DNA from: Poriferisodalis sp965214215
Lineage (GTDB): Bacteria; Actinomycetota; Acidimicrobiia; Acidimicrobiales; Poriferisodalaceae
Length of the DNA stretch: 64,000 nt
Direction: 5' to 3'
NCBI RefSeq assembly: GCF_965214215.1
Contig: NZ_CBDCBD010000003.1
Coordinates: 1,736,001-1,800,000 of the forward strand
Below are positions 42,085 to 51,036 of this stretch, piece after piece (within the stretch, counting starts at the first letter, position 1; each line of letters begins with the position of its first letter). A model generated the notes under the pieces. That model had not been told where the DNA came from and did not search any database. It saw nothing but the letters and a program-made list of their open reading frames with translations. The position numbers were made by a program, and so were the translations under genes.

Positions 42085-44492
42085 GGGAGGGCGCCGCTCC
42101 TGGAACGCCCGGCGCGGCCATCGAGCTCGAGATGGCGCCGCCGACCGCCGGCGGCCTGGGAGAGTCGCCGCCGCGTGCCGATGGTCCCGCCAAGGTCTCC
42201 GGCCTCGCCGGCTATCCCGCCGACCGTGTTCCCGCAGATGCGCTGTGGGCTTTCGCGGTGTTCACCGACCAGCCCCACGCTCGCCTGCGCCGTCTCGATC
42301 TCGGCGGCGCCGAGCGCTCGCCTGGCGTCGTCGCTGTGCTCGGATCGGCCGATGTGCCATGCAACGAGTACGGGCTGACCAAGTTCGACCAGCCGGTCTT
42401 CGTCGGGCTCGACCACACCGGCCGCAGCCAAGTGCCCTGCGATGTGTCCCGCTGGGAGGCCGACCATCTGGCGCTCATCGTGGCCGAGAGCCTCAGCGAA
42501 GCGCGTACTGCTGCGGCCGTCATCGACGTCGATTGGGAACCGCTGCCCATCGTGGCCGATCTGGATGCGGCGCTCGCGCCCGACGCGCCCCTCGTGCACC
42601 CCTATGACGGCATCGGCTCGAATCTGTACGAGTCGATGCGTACCCTCAAGGGCGACCTCGACGCAGGCTTCGCTGCCGCGAGCGCAGTGGTGGAGGCCAC
42701 TTACGAGGTGCCCTACCAGGAGCACGCGTACCTCCAGCCCGAAGCGGGCACGTCGTGGGTCGATGCCGAGGGCATCGTGAACGTCGAGATCGCCGGCCAG
42801 TGGGTACACGAAGACCGCGAGCAGATAGCCCACGCCCTCGACCTGGCTGAAGAACGCATCCGGGTGCGCTATCCCGCCATTGGGGGTGCGTTCGGCGGGC
42901 GCGAGGACACCTCGATGCAGATCGTCTTGGCGCTGGCTGCCACGCGGCTGGCCGAGCAGGGCATACACCGCCCGGTAGCCATGCAGTGGTCGCGCGAGGA
43001 ATCCATCGTCGGGCACCACAAGCGACACCGCGGACGCATCTGGGCTCGCTGGGGTGCTAACCGCGACGGCAAGATCACCGCCGCGCAGGCCGAAGCCTGG
43101 CTGGATGCCGGTGCCTACAACTACACCTCCAACAAGGTGATGGGAAACCTGCACCTCGGCCTCGGCGGGCCCTACGAGCTGCCCAATGCCGCCATCGACA
43201 CCCATGTCGTGTACACCAACGCCACGCCCGGCGGCGCATTTCGGGGCTTCGGCGCGCCGCAGGCAGCCTTCGCCGTGGAGTGCCAGGTGAACAAGCTGGC
43301 CGAAGCGCTGGGCATGGACCCCATCGACATCCGCCGCGTCAACACGTTGCGGGAGGGATCGCTGAGCATCGCCCACACCCCGATGCCCGCCGGCGTGACG
43401 ATGCCCGAGGTCATCGAGGCGTGTGCCAGCGCCGCCGCCCAATCGTTGGCCGCGCCGGCGGAGGTTGGTGCTGGCTGCGCCGACGTCGACGGCGATGACG
43501 CCAGCTCAGCGCCCTGCGCCGCGAGACCTGATGGCCCCGCGGCCGATGAACCAGCGCTGTTCAGCCCGTTCGGATCGCTGCCGCCCAAACCCTCGTCGCT
43601 GCGACGCGGCAGCGGCTTCGCCTGTGCTTTCAAGAACGTCGGCTTCTCGTTCGGGTTCCCCGAGCGTTGCGAAGCCACGATCGTGCTGCACGGCGAGCCC
43701 AGCGACGACATACCGACATCGGTCGAGCTGGCCCACGCCGGCGCCGATGTAGGTCAAGGTGCGCACACCGCATTCCTGCAGATGGCCGCCGAGGCGACCG
43801 GCGTCGATCCGGCCAGAGTGGTGGGCCGCTTCAGCGACACCGGTACATCGGGCGACTCGGGCTCGGCGTCGGCATCGCGGCTCACCTGGATGGCAGGCAA
43901 TTCGATCCTGGGCGCCGCGGAGGAAGCCGAGAAGGCGTGGCGCGAGGGCGATCGACCGGCGACCGGGCACTTCCGGTTCACGCCCCCGCCGACCACCGAG
44001 CTCGACCCCGAGACCGGCGAGGGAACCCCGAACTTCACCTATGGGTACGTCGCACAGCACATCGAGCTGACCGTTGACATTGACACCGGTCATATCCGCA
44101 TCGACCGTGTCATCAGCGCGAACGATGTCGGCCGGGCCATCAACCCCCGCTTCGTCGTGGGCCAGATCGAGGGCGCAGTGGCACAGGCGCACGGCCATGT
44201 GCTCAGCGAGCACCTGCGCAGCCGGGAGGGTCGTCTGCTGAACCCCCGCTTCAGCACGTACCTGATCCCCGGCATCGGCGACATCCCGGTCACCACGCAG
44301 AGCGTCGTGCTCGAACTGGCCGACCCGCTTGGCCCATTCGGCGCCCGCGGCATGGCCGAGATGGGCGTGATCCCCTACGCACCCGCAGTCGCAGCGGCGC
44401 TGGCGGATGCAACGGGCGTGTGGATGGACGACTTCCCGCTGACCCCCGAGCGGGTGTGGACGGCACTTCGGGGCGCCGGCGTCACGCGATAG
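42081..44492 (+). CDS. Molybdenum hydroxylase catalytic (molybdopterin) subunit, xanthine dehydrogenase family
   Basis: 803 residues from GTG 42081. The order is N-terminal hammerhead domain (DRVPADALWAFAVFTDQPHA), then the molybdopterin domains with GGAFGGREDTSMQ, TPGGAFRGFGAPQAAFA, GADVGQGAHT and, near the end, FGARGMAEMGVIP with the catalytic Glu. GAFRGFG is the xanthine-dehydrogenase form of the active-site loop, not the AYxCSFR of CO dehydrogenase. The substrate is probably an N-heterocycle or aldehyde. An insertion of about 45 low-complexity residues (around 455-505, with GADVDGDDASSAP-type sequence) interrupts the middle. Cofactor maturation genes are not in the window. Confidence 0.93.
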   Translation: MREGAAPGTPGAAIELEMAPPTAGGLGESPPRADGPAKVSGLAGYPADRVPADALWAFAVFTDQPHARLRRLDLGGAERSPGVVAVLGSADVPCNEYGLTKFDQPVFVGLDHTGRSQVPCDVSRWEADHLALIVAESLSEARTAAAVIDVDWEPLPIVADLDAALAPDAPLVHPYDGIGSNLYESMRTLKGDLDAGFAAASAVVEATYEVPYQEHAYLQPEAGTSWVDAEGIVNVEIAGQWVHEDREQIAHALDLAEERIRVRYPAIGGAFGGREDTSMQIVLALAATRLAEQGIHRPVAMQWSREESIVGHHKRHRGRIWARWGANRDGKITAAQAEAWLDAGAYNYTSNKVMGNLHLGLGGPYELPNAAIDTHVVYTNATPGGAFRGFGAPQAAFAVECQVNKLAEALGMDPIDIRRVNTLREGSLSIAHTPMPAGVTMPEVIEACASAAAQSLAAPAEVGAGCADVDGDDASSAPCAARPDGPAADEPALFSPFGSLPPKPSSLRRGSGFACAFKNVGFSFGFPERCEATIVLHGEPSDDIPTSVELAHAGADVGQGAHTAFLQMAAEATGVDPARVVGRFSDTGTSGDSGSASASRLTWMAGNSILGAAEEAEKAWREGDRPATGHFRFTPPPTTELDPETGEGTPNFTYGYVAQHIELTVDIDTGHIRIDRVISANDVGRAINPRFVVGQIEGAVAQAHGHVLSEHLRSREGRLLNPRFSTYLIPGIGDIPVTTQSVVLELADPLGPFGARGMAEMGVIPYAPAVAAALADATGVWMDDFPLTPERVWTALRGAGVTR

Positions 44493-44557
44493 CCCCCGCC
44501 GCGGGACCGCTCGGCAGTCTGCGCTGTAACTCCCCGAGCCGGCCCTCGGGGCAGCTC

Positions 44558-44563
44558 TACACT
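44558..44563 (+). promoter_or_regulatory. -10 box TACACT of a leaderless promoter before pafB
   Basis: TACACT ends 7 nt before GTG 44571, with no ribosome-binding site. It indicates a leaderless transcript for the regulator pair. Confidence 0.55.
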
Positions 44564-44570
44564 CCCGAAT

Positions 44571-45569
44571 GTGGCCTCGCGATCACGTCCGGACGCCACC
44601 GAGCGCGTGATGGAACTGATGATGTACCTGCTCGCGCGTGATGTGCCCAAGACCCGCGAGCAGATCTGGCGCGACACCGGGTTGTATGCGCCTGAGGGAA
44701 CCACCGACCGGCGCCTGTTGCAGAGTTCCCGCGCTTCATTCGAGCGAGACAAAGCACTGATCCGCAATCTCGGCGTGCGCATCACCGAGACGATGGAGCA
44801 CGACGGCGCCACGTCCTACACGATCCGGCGCCAGGACTATTTCCTGCCCGACTTGCAGTTGACACCCGACGAGCAGGTGGCGCTTCGTTTCGCTGCGGCC
44901 GCGGTGGACATCGGCGAGACGTGGGACCTCGAGGCCGTTGCCAAGCTCACGAGCGAGACCGCCGCCGAGCCCCTCGGAGATGTCGATCAGCCCGAGGCTG
45001 CTTTGGCGTTGGAGACCGCAGATGCTGCGGAGCAGTCGGCAAGCGCTCTGCTGCCTGCACTGGCGGTCGCTGCGGCTGAGCGAGCGACGGTCCGGTTCGC
45101 TTACGGCGGGCGCGCGCGTGATGTGCAGCCGCTCGCACTGCTGTGCCGGGCCGGCTACTGGTACCTCGCAGCAATGGAGGACGACACCGCCAAGACGTTC
45201 AGGGTGGATCGCATGGAGGGCGACGTGCGGGTGGGCGAGCGGGGCGCCTTCGGAAGGGCCGATGTCGATGTGGCAGGCCTGTTGCCGTCCGAGCCGATGG
45301 AGATCGACTTCGGCGACGACCTCATGGCTCGGGTTCGCATCGACGCCACCATGGCTTCCCAGCCCACGGCTGAGCGCGGCACGGTGATCGAGCGGCACGA
45401 CGACGGCTCGGTGACCGTCGAGGCGCGGGTCCGCAACCGCGCGGCGTTTCGCACGTGGCTGCTGGACATGGGCCGTCACGCCGTCGTGGAATCCCCGCCC
45501 GAGCTCGTGGCCGACATCACCTCGTGGCTGACGGCGTTGGCCGGCGAAACCGAGGCGGTGCAGCGGTGA
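44571..45569 (+). CDS. pafB: WYL-domain transcriptional regulator PafB
   Basis: 332 residues. An N-terminal helix-turn-helix (RVMELMMYLLARDVPKTREQIW) is followed by a PafB-type middle and a WYL domain in which the eponymous residues read YWYLAAMEDDTAKTFRVDRM. In mycobacteria PafBC is a heterodimeric activator of the LexA/RecA-independent DNA-damage response, thought to sense a nucleic acid through WYL. The second half (pafC) overlaps by GTGA. The proteasome and pafA genes that often neighbour it are absent here. Confidence 0.9.
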   Translation: MASRSRPDATERVMELMMYLLARDVPKTREQIWRDTGLYAPEGTTDRRLLQSSRASFERDKALIRNLGVRITETMEHDGATSYTIRRQDYFLPDLQLTPDEQVALRFAAAAVDIGETWDLEAVAKLTSETAAEPLGDVDQPEAALALETADAAEQSASALLPALAVAAAERATVRFAYGGRARDVQPLALLCRAGYWYLAAMEDDTAKTFRVDRMEGDVRVGERGAFGRADVDVAGLLPSEPMEIDFGDDLMARVRIDATMASQPTAERGTVIERHDDGSVTVEARVRNRAAFRTWLLDMGRHAVVESPPELVADITSWLTALAGETEAVQR

Positions 45570-46534
45570 GAGGCCCCAGCACCACGGCGAAGATCGAGCA
45601 GCTGCTTGCGATCGTTCCGTGGGTTGTCGAGCGCGGCGGTGCGAAAGTCGCGGACATCGCCGAGCGATTCGGGATGCCACCCGAGGCGGTATACGAACTG
45701 CTGCACGCGGCCATGTGCTACGAGGTCGTGGGAGCGGGCGCGTATCAGAACCTCGGCTTCGTCGTCTTCGGAGACAGCGACAGCGACGCGGGCGATGCCT
45801 GGGTGCATGTCGAGCCGGGCGCGATGCTGGACCGCCCTCTCGACCTGTCGGCGCGCCAGGCGTTCGGGATTTTGGTGGCGGGCCAGTCCGCGCTCGCACT
45901 GCGTGGCGCCGACCGGTCCGGTGCGCTGGCGACTGCGCTCGACAAGCTGGGTCGGGCCTACGGCGAGCGCATCCGTGTGTCGGTCGACCTGCCGCTGCCG
46001 CGCAGCCTGCCCACCTTGCAGGCGGCACGCGACGCCCGCACGACGGTGCGGATTCACTACTACACGCCGAGCACTGACGAGGTGTCCGTACGCCGGGTGG
46101 ACCCGTTGGAGGTCTCGCTTCATGACGGCCACTGGTACCTGCGGGGATGGTGTCATCTGCGGGCGGACATGCGCTCGTTTCGGGTCGACCGCATCGAGGA
46201 ATGCATCGATACCGGAGAACCCCATGACAGCGCCGCCCGTGCGCGGGAAATGAGGAGTGTGACACCCGCTGAGTTCGATGAGACCACCGATGTCGTGCTG
46301 TCGATTCCCCGATCGGACCTGTGGCGCATCGAGGCCTTTGCGTCGCGTGACGTGGTGCCCGACGGGGATCGCTGCGTCGCGACCTATGCGCTCAGCAGCC
46401 CGTGGGTTCTCAGCCAGATGCTGCTGCGCCTCGGTGCCGACACTCGCATCGTCAACGCAGCAGAGCTGCCGCCCGAGCTGGCCGAAGCCGGCAAGTCGAC
46501 CGCCGCCGCAATCCTGGAGCTGTACGAGAACTAG
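45566..46534 (+). CDS. pafC: WYL-domain transcriptional regulator PafC
   Basis: 322 residues from GTG 45566, chosen because it overlaps the pafB stop and gives MRGPSTTAKIEQLLAIVPWV. It contains a winged helix (AKVADIAERFGMPPEAVYELL) and a WYL domain (VRIHYYTPSTDEVSVRRVDP, WYLRGWCHLRADMRSFRVDRI), then the WCX C-terminal region. It is expected to act with PafB as one activator. The 128-bp gap after it holds a dispersed repeat. Confidence 0.9.
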   Translation: MRGPSTTAKIEQLLAIVPWVVERGGAKVADIAERFGMPPEAVYELLHAAMCYEVVGAGAYQNLGFVVFGDSDSDAGDAWVHVEPGAMLDRPLDLSARQAFGILVAGQSALALRGADRSGALATALDKLGRAYGERIRVSVDLPLPRSLPTLQAARDARTTVRIHYYTPSTDEVSVRRVDPLEVSLHDGHWYLRGWCHLRADMRSFRVDRIEECIDTGEPHDSAARAREMRSVTPAEFDETTDVVLSIPRSDLWRIEAFASRDVVPDGDRCVATYALSSPWVLSQMLLRLGADTRIVNAAELPPELAEAGKSTAAAILELYEN

Positions 46535-46565
46535 AGGACCCGCCCACAGGCGAGCTTTCCCGTGG

Positions 46566-46640
46566 TCGCACCGGTTGTCTCCCGCTCTCGTTCACTGCGC
46601 TCGCAGGCCGCTTGGGGCCGGGGCTCAGCCTCTGAGCGGC
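46566..46640. repeat. Dispersed palindromic (REP-like) intergenic repeat, copy 2
   Basis: CTCCCGCTCTCGTTCACTGC followed by GCTCGCAGGCCGCTTGGGGCC closely matches the core at 27283-27332. It sits between the convergent pafC and nuclease genes, where it could serve as a bidirectional stop. Confidence 0.55.
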
Positions 46641-46662
46641 ACCCGATGCTCAGTGAACGAGG

Positions 46663-47448
46663 TCAGTCGATGAGGTCGACGACCAGGCCGTAGTGGTCCG
46701 AGGGCACCACGCCGTCGACAGGTTCGGCGCCGATCATCTCGATGGACGCGATATTGCCGTGCGGGCGCGGCCGGGGCGTGGCGACGAACACGTAGTCGAT
46801 GCGCCGGTTCGGCCACATGGCTTGGGACAGGTAGGGGTTCTGGCCGTTCCATGTGCAGCCCGGGCCGTCGCCGGCCTGCGCCCAGGCATCGCTCCAGACC
46901 AGTTCGGGAACGGGAGGCGGCCGCTCGCCGGTGAGCAGCCGGATCTCGTCCGAGGTCGGCACGGCGTTGAAGTCGCCGGCCATGACCACGGGAAATCCCT
47001 CGGGGTCGTGATGCGGTGCTGCCAGCTCGCACAGCGTGGCTACCTGCCCCTGGCGGATCTCGCTGAGGTGGAAGCGGTGCTCGAGGTGAGTGCAGATGAT
47101 GGTCAGGTCGCCGCCGGGGCGAGCCACCTGGGCCACCACGGCCGTCCGGTGGGCGGCCTGGTCGCCCACCGCGAGCGAGTGCGAGCTTGATGCGTTGATC
47201 GGCGCGCTGGCGAGGATCGCGTTGCTGAACGACAGTCCCCGCTGCCCGAATCTCGGATGGTGAGCGACGTTCATGCCCAGCGCCTCGCCGAGCAGGTCGG
47301 CCTGGTTGGCGCCATCGCGCTCTGCCCAAATCTCCTGGCAGCACACGATGTCGGGTTCGAGTTCGGCGAGCGTGGTGGTGATCGCCTGATGGCGAGCCTC
47401 CCAGTTGTCGCCGAAGCGCCACCACAGGTTCCAGGTCACGATGCGCAC
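46663..47448 (-). CDS. Endonuclease/exonuclease/phosphatase family protein
   Basis: 261 residues from GTG 47448 (MRIVTWNLWWRFGDNW). The longer open frame upstream is antisense to an AlaX remnant. The DNase I-like fold residues are WNLWW, CCQEIW (Glu for Mg), THLEHRFH, GDFNAVPTS, RIDYVF and the final SDHYGLVVDL with the catalytic Asp-His. The family cuts phosphodiesters or phosphoesters in nucleic acids, lipids or small molecules, so substrate is undecided. It has no signal peptide. Confidence 0.88.
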   Translation of the reverse strand: MRIVTWNLWWRFGDNWEARHQAITTTLAELEPDIVCCQEIWAERDGANQADLLGEALGMNVAHHPRFGQRGLSFSNAILASAPINASSSHSLAVGDQAAHRTAVVAQVARPGGDLTIICTHLEHRFHLSEIRQGQVATLCELAAPHHDPEGFPVVMAGDFNAVPTSDEIRLLTGERPPPVPELVWSDAWAQAGDGPGCTWNGQNPYLSQAMWPNRRIDYVFVATPRPRPHGNIASIEMIGAEPVDGVVPSDHYGLVVDLID

Positions 47449-47459
47449 GGCGTCACCGT

Positions 47460-47652
47460 AATTCGGCAATGGCAACCTGCGGCGGGGGAGACGGTCACCG
47501 GCACGATCGACTGGGAGCGGCGCCTGCAGCTCATGCGCACCCACACCGCACTGCACATCCTGTGCGGCGTCATCTGGAACGAGTGGGGCGTGCTGGTGAC
47601 CGGCGGCAACATGGAACCGCTGGCAGTCCGCATGGTTCTCCACGACGCCTAG
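47460..47652 (+). pseudogene. Remnant of an alanyl-tRNA editing protein (AlaX)
   Basis: About 60 codons read PAAGETVTGTIDWERRLQLM, RTHTALHILCGVIWNEWG and VTGGNMEPLAVRM before a stop at 47650-47652. This is the core of AlaX, including the zinc-binding HTALH motif. The family is 200-250 residues, so both the N-terminal half and the C-terminal part are missing. The 5' break lies at the start of the oppositely oriented nuclease gene. It cannot encode a working enzyme. Confidence 0.82.
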
Positions 47653-47749
47653 CTGACGGTTGACCGCGCCACGTATGCACGGCGAGGCGACAGCGGATCG
47701 CCGAGTTGAGTATTGGCAGAGCTAACAACCGAAAGTCACAACCGATTGG

Positions 47750-47755
47750 TATATT
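47750..47755 (+). promoter_or_regulatory. -10 box TATATT of the MazEF-type pair
   Basis: TATATT ends 7 nt before ATG 47763 in a locally AT-rich patch (47705-47765), which suggests a leaderless transcript. Short inverted repeats such as ACC-GATT-GGT overlap it and could be the autoregulatory operator. Confidence 0.5.
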
Positions 47756-47762
47756 GCATGGT

Positions 47763-47984
47763 ATGCCTGAGTCGACTACCATCAAGGTCTCGGTGCGAAC
47801 TCGCGATGCCTTGCGTCAACTTGCCGATCGCGAGGGGCTGACGTTCGACGCGCAGATCGAGAAGCTGATCCGGCGGGAGCGCCGCCGCGTCATCGGGGCC
47901 CAGCTCGCAAGCGCACCGCTCGATCCCGACGACGAAGCCGTGCTCGATGCTTCCGCGAGCGATGTCGCCGATGCAAGCGGGTGA
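47763..47984 (+). CDS. Antitoxin of a MazEF-type pair (ribbon-helix-helix-like)
   Basis: 73 residues from ATG 47763. The pattern TTIKVSVRTRDALRQLADRE and FDAQIEKLIRRERR fits a ribbon-helix-helix DNA-binding fold. The acidic Ala/Asp-rich tail (LDPDDEAVLDASASDVADAS) would wrap the toxin. It overlaps the toxin gene by about 20 bp, the usual antitoxin-first order. Confidence 0.8.
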   Translation: MPESTTIKVSVRTRDALRQLADREGLTFDAQIEKLIRRERRRVIGAQLASAPLDPDDEAVLDASASDVADASG

Positions 47985-48285
47985 CGTCGTCCGCTGTGAC
48001 TTCGGAACGCCTGCGAGAGGTGAACCGGGGTTCATACGGCCAGCCGTCGTGGTCACGGCCGACGAGGTGCTGGAGTTCCGGCAGCGCGCGATCGTGGTCG
48101 TTCCGTTGACCACGACCAACCGAGGGTGGCTGAGCGAGGTTGACGTCGCCGGCTTCGGAGTCGCCCAGGCACACCTGCCCACCACCCTCAGCGTCGACCG
48201 CGTCGTCGAGGAGACCGGCACGAACATCGGACCCGTCGTGCTGCGACAGATCCGCGAACTCATTGCCGACCTGATCGGACTCTGA
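47962..48285 (+). CDS. MazF/PemK-family endoribonuclease toxin
   Basis: 107 residues from ATG 47962. ATG 47947 and 47971 are also possible, and there is no clear ribosome-binding site, so translation is probably coupled to the antitoxin. GDVVRCDFGTPARGEPGF, IRPAVVVTADEVLEF, VVPLTTTNRG and the C-terminal VDRVVEETGTNIGPVVLRQI are MazF blocks. It would cut mRNA at short sequences when free of antitoxin. The next gene encodes a DNA methyltransferase. Confidence 0.88.
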   Translation: MSPMQAGDVVRCDFGTPARGEPGFIRPAVVVTADEVLEFRQRAIVVVPLTTTNRGWLSEVDVAGFGVAQAHLPTTLSVDRVVEETGTNIGPVVLRQIRELIADLIGL

Positions 48286-48375
48286 CAGACCCTGTCCACG
48301 ACGCCTGAGCCAGGCTGCCTCGACGGCGTGCTCTTGGCAGGCGCGCGTTCGTTCGATATCGCTGGAGTTGAGCGG

Positions 48376-48381
48376 TACCCT
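48376..48381 (+). promoter_or_regulatory. -10 box TACCCT of a leaderless promoter before the methyltransferase
   Basis: TACCCT ends 7 nt before ATG 48389, which favours that start over TTG 48368, because the TTG would lie upstream of the transcript. Confidence 0.55.
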
Positions 48382-48388
48382 GTGGGAA

Positions 48389-50089
48389 ATGACTCTCCGG
48401 GAGCCATTGGGCGGAACGCGTACCGTCACGCCGACCGCTCGCCGAACGGCCACGTCGAGATTCGGCGCCTCCCGGCGGGAAGGCCACGACGCGTCGGCGT
48501 TCTATGAACGCTTCACCCCGCCGGTCTTGTCTGACGACGACACGGTGGCCCGCGGTCCCGAGTTCGACGGGGAGCTGGCCGAACGTCTCGGCGACGGCTG
48601 TCTCTGCGGCGATGCTCGCCAGATGTCTGCCTTGCCCGATGCTTGCGTGGCGCTGGTGGTCACCTCACCGCCGTACTTCGTGGGCAAGTCCTACGAGGAC
48701 GCTCTTGCTGCAGACTCCGACAGCCGCATCCCGACCAGCTACTTCGACTATCTCGACATGTTGCGTGACGTGTTCGCCGAATGCGTGCGGGTGCTCGAGC
48801 CGGGCGGCCGCATCGCCGTCAACGTGGCGAACCTGGGCCGCAAGCCCTACCGCAGTCTGTCGGGCGACGTGGCCAAGATCTTCGAGGAACTCGGCTTGCT
48901 GCTGCGTGGCGAGATCGTGTGGCAAAAGAGCAAGGGTTCGAGCGGGTCGTGCGCATGGGGGTCGTTCCGCAGCCCGTCCAACCCGACCCTGCGCGACACC
49001 ACCGAGCGGATCGTGATCGCCAGCAAGGGCAGATTCGACCGGGCCCGCTCGGCATCTCAGCGCGAGGCAGAGGGACTGCCGTTCCGCACCAGCCTGTCGA
49101 CAGATGAATTCATGGAAGCCACGCTCGACGTGTGGGACATGGGTCCTGAGAGCGCGCAGCGGGTGCGGCACCCCGCCCCGTTCCCGCTCGAGCTGCCCCG
49201 TCGCCTGATCGACCTGTACACCTACGAGGACGACCTGGTGCTCGACCCATTCATGGGCTCGGGCACCACATTGGTCGCGAGCGTGCTGTGCGGCCGGCGC
49301 CCGGCGGGCTACGACCTCGATCCCGACTACGTGGAGCTGGCCCGCTCACGGGTCGCCCGGGCGCACGGCTCGTGGCGGCAGCGCCAGCGTCCCGTCATGC
49401 AGCCGCCACTATTCGACCGTTCCGCAGCAATTGCGGCGTCCGCGGATGCAGAGCCGACGCCGGGGATCTCGGCCGCCGCCGTGTTGCCGTCGATGCCGGT
49501 GCGTGCAGGTGGCCTGTTCTCCGAAGTCGAGAGCGCTGATGTCCCGGGGGACACCGGTTTCGTTGCAGCGGACGGGCCGCCGGCCATCGACGACTCGATC
49601 ACGGCGGATGCATTCGCCCAACAGGCCGTCGAGTCAGGTCGCAAAGCGCATGACATCGCCGCCGAACTGCTCGAGCGTTGCGGTTTCGAGATATTTCGTA
49701 GCCCTGCGAAATTGCGCGGCACGGGTGTCCAGTTCAGCTTCTTGGTGGTGGACCGTGCCGGTGAGCAGTGGTGGGCGGACGTCGCCGGTGCGTTCACGAC
49801 TGTGCGCCCGGGTCTGCTTCGCACAGACACGCTGTGGAAGGCACTGGGGCGGGCGTCGGTACTCGCCGCCGCTCAGCCCGACGCCCGGCTGTTGCTGCTG
49901 ACGCCGCATCTGCCCCGTCGGGGCGCCGAGGGCCATCGCGCACTGCACACGCTTGGACCGTCTGCCGTCTTCGATGTCATCGAGTTGTTCGATGGTGCTG
50001 CTGCTGCGCGGCTCGCGCGCTATTCCGATGGGGCAGCTATTCCGCTGGCGGGCTGCTGGGACGACACCGAGATCGAAGCGGTCTTGTAG
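48389..50089 (+). CDS. Site-specific DNA methyltransferase with extra C-terminal domain
   Basis: 566 residues. The catalytic motif is VTSPPYF near residue 91 (TSPPY is typical of N4-cytosine, also some N6-adenine, beta-type enzymes), and the AdoMet motif DPFMGSGTTLVASV lies near 286, so the order is that of the beta class. After about residue 330 comes a Pro/Ala-rich linker, then a domain of about 160 residues (AHDIAAELLERCGFEIF, QWWADVAGAFTTVRPGLLRT, DTLWKALGRASVLAAAQP, LLLLTPHLPRRG). That domain has a nuclease-like secondary-structure plan but no sure catalytic triad. No separate restriction gene lies beside it, so it is either an orphan or a self-contained modification enzyme. Confidence 0.88.
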   Translation: MTLREPLGGTRTVTPTARRTATSRFGASRREGHDASAFYERFTPPVLSDDDTVARGPEFDGELAERLGDGCLCGDARQMSALPDACVALVVTSPPYFVGKSYEDALAADSDSRIPTSYFDYLDMLRDVFAECVRVLEPGGRIAVNVANLGRKPYRSLSGDVAKIFEELGLLLRGEIVWQKSKGSSGSCAWGSFRSPSNPTLRDTTERIVIASKGRFDRARSASQREAEGLPFRTSLSTDEFMEATLDVWDMGPESAQRVRHPAPFPLELPRRLIDLYTYEDDLVLDPFMGSGTTLVASVLCGRRPAGYDLDPDYVELARSRVARAHGSWRQRQRPVMQPPLFDRSAAIAASADAEPTPGISAAAVLPSMPVRAGGLFSEVESADVPGDTGFVAADGPPAIDDSITADAFAQQAVESGRKAHDIAAELLERCGFEIFRSPAKLRGTGVQFSFLVVDRAGEQWWADVAGAFTTVRPGLLRTDTLWKALGRASVLAAAQPDARLLLLTPHLPRRGAEGHRALHTLGPSAVFDVIELFDGAAAARLARYSDGAAIPLAGCWDDTEIEAVL

Positions 50090-50277
50090 GCCGCGTCGCA
50101 AGCGTGCCTTGCCGACTCTGGCGACAGCGTGACGCCGACGAGGTGGCGCGCTGGTCCAGCCCATCGGCTGCAACGCTGACGGGGTGCTGAATGGGTCGGC
50201 TCTCGGATGGCCGACGAATGCGAAGTCGTAGGCCAGCGGCTTGCCGTGCCAGCCGAGACCCCTTTCCGACCAGACGC

Positions 50278-51036
50278 CTAGAGGCTGTCGATGCGCTTGA
50301 ACAGCTCGGCGCAGGCGAGGCCCGCCTGCAGGCCGCTGGCGGCTGCCACGGCGTCTACCCAGTCGGCGAATCGCTGCACTTGGGCTGGGTCGTCGGGGTC
50401 GGTGATGTCGTGGGTGGCCACGAATTGGCTGCGATGGCACAGCAGCGCGACGGTCTTGGCGGCCGTCCAGCCCTCGGCGTTCTCGGCGTGATCGGGCTCA
50501 TCGGCCTCGAACAGCAGCAACTCGTCGGGCCGGTGCGGCGGCAGGCCCTGTTCGGGAAAGAAGAACGGATCGCGTGCGGCGACGACGCCTTCGACGGCCA
50601 GCAGCCCGGCGTGGCGATGATCGGGATGCAGGCGGTAGCGCTTCCATGGATCGTGGCCCAGCACGACAGCGGGCTGCAGCTCGCGGATGACCTGTGCAAT
50701 CTGCGCACGGGTTGCAAGATCGCTGTCGAGCTCGCCGTCGACATGGCCGCCGAAGCGCACCTGCCCTGTGGCACCGAGCGCGGCTGCTGCGGCGCGCTGC
50801 TCGACCTGGCGGGTCTGCACCAGGGCGGCCTGGTCGCACTCAGGGTCCCACGTGCCCTTGGAACCGTCGGTGCAGACGAAGTGATGCACGACCGTCCCCG
50901 CAGCCGCCCACTTCGCGAGCGTCGCCCCGCAGTCGAACTCGGCGTCGTCGGGATGTGCGGCGATGACGAGTGCGGAGGCCGGAACCCGCAGGTCCACGGA
51001 GAATCCCGATCCAGCGAAGTCAGCTTGAGGAGGCAT
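50278..51036 (-). CDS. PIG-L/LmbE family deacetylase
   Basis: 252 residues from ATG 51036. AHPDDAEFDCGATLAKW is the zinc-binding signature near residue 28, with the second His in RLHPDHRHAG. These enzymes remove N-acetyl groups from sugars (MshB and Mca act in mycothiol metabolism), and the specific substrate here is not shown. The first 17 bases lie inside the cofC gene, so the two are co-translated. The 188-bp gap to the methyltransferase gene has no obvious terminator. Confidence 0.9.
   Translation of the reverse strand: MPPQADFAGSGFSVDLRVPASALVIAAHPDDAEFDCGATLAKWAAAGTVVHHFVCTDGSKGTWDPECDQAALVQTRQVEQRAAAAALGATGQVRFGGHVDGELDSDLATRAQIAQVIRELQPAVVLGHDPWKRYRLHPDHRHAGLLAVEGVVAARDPFFFPEQGLPPHRPDELLLFEADEPDHAENAEGWTAAKTVALLCHRSQFVATHDITDPDDPAQVQRFADWVDAVAAASGLQAGLACAELFKRIDSL

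Noticed and set aside
42081..44492. Calling the molybdenum enzyme an aerobic CO dehydrogenase
   Set aside because: The active-site loop reads GAFRGFG and lacks the Cys-containing CSFR motif of form I CO dehydrogenase.
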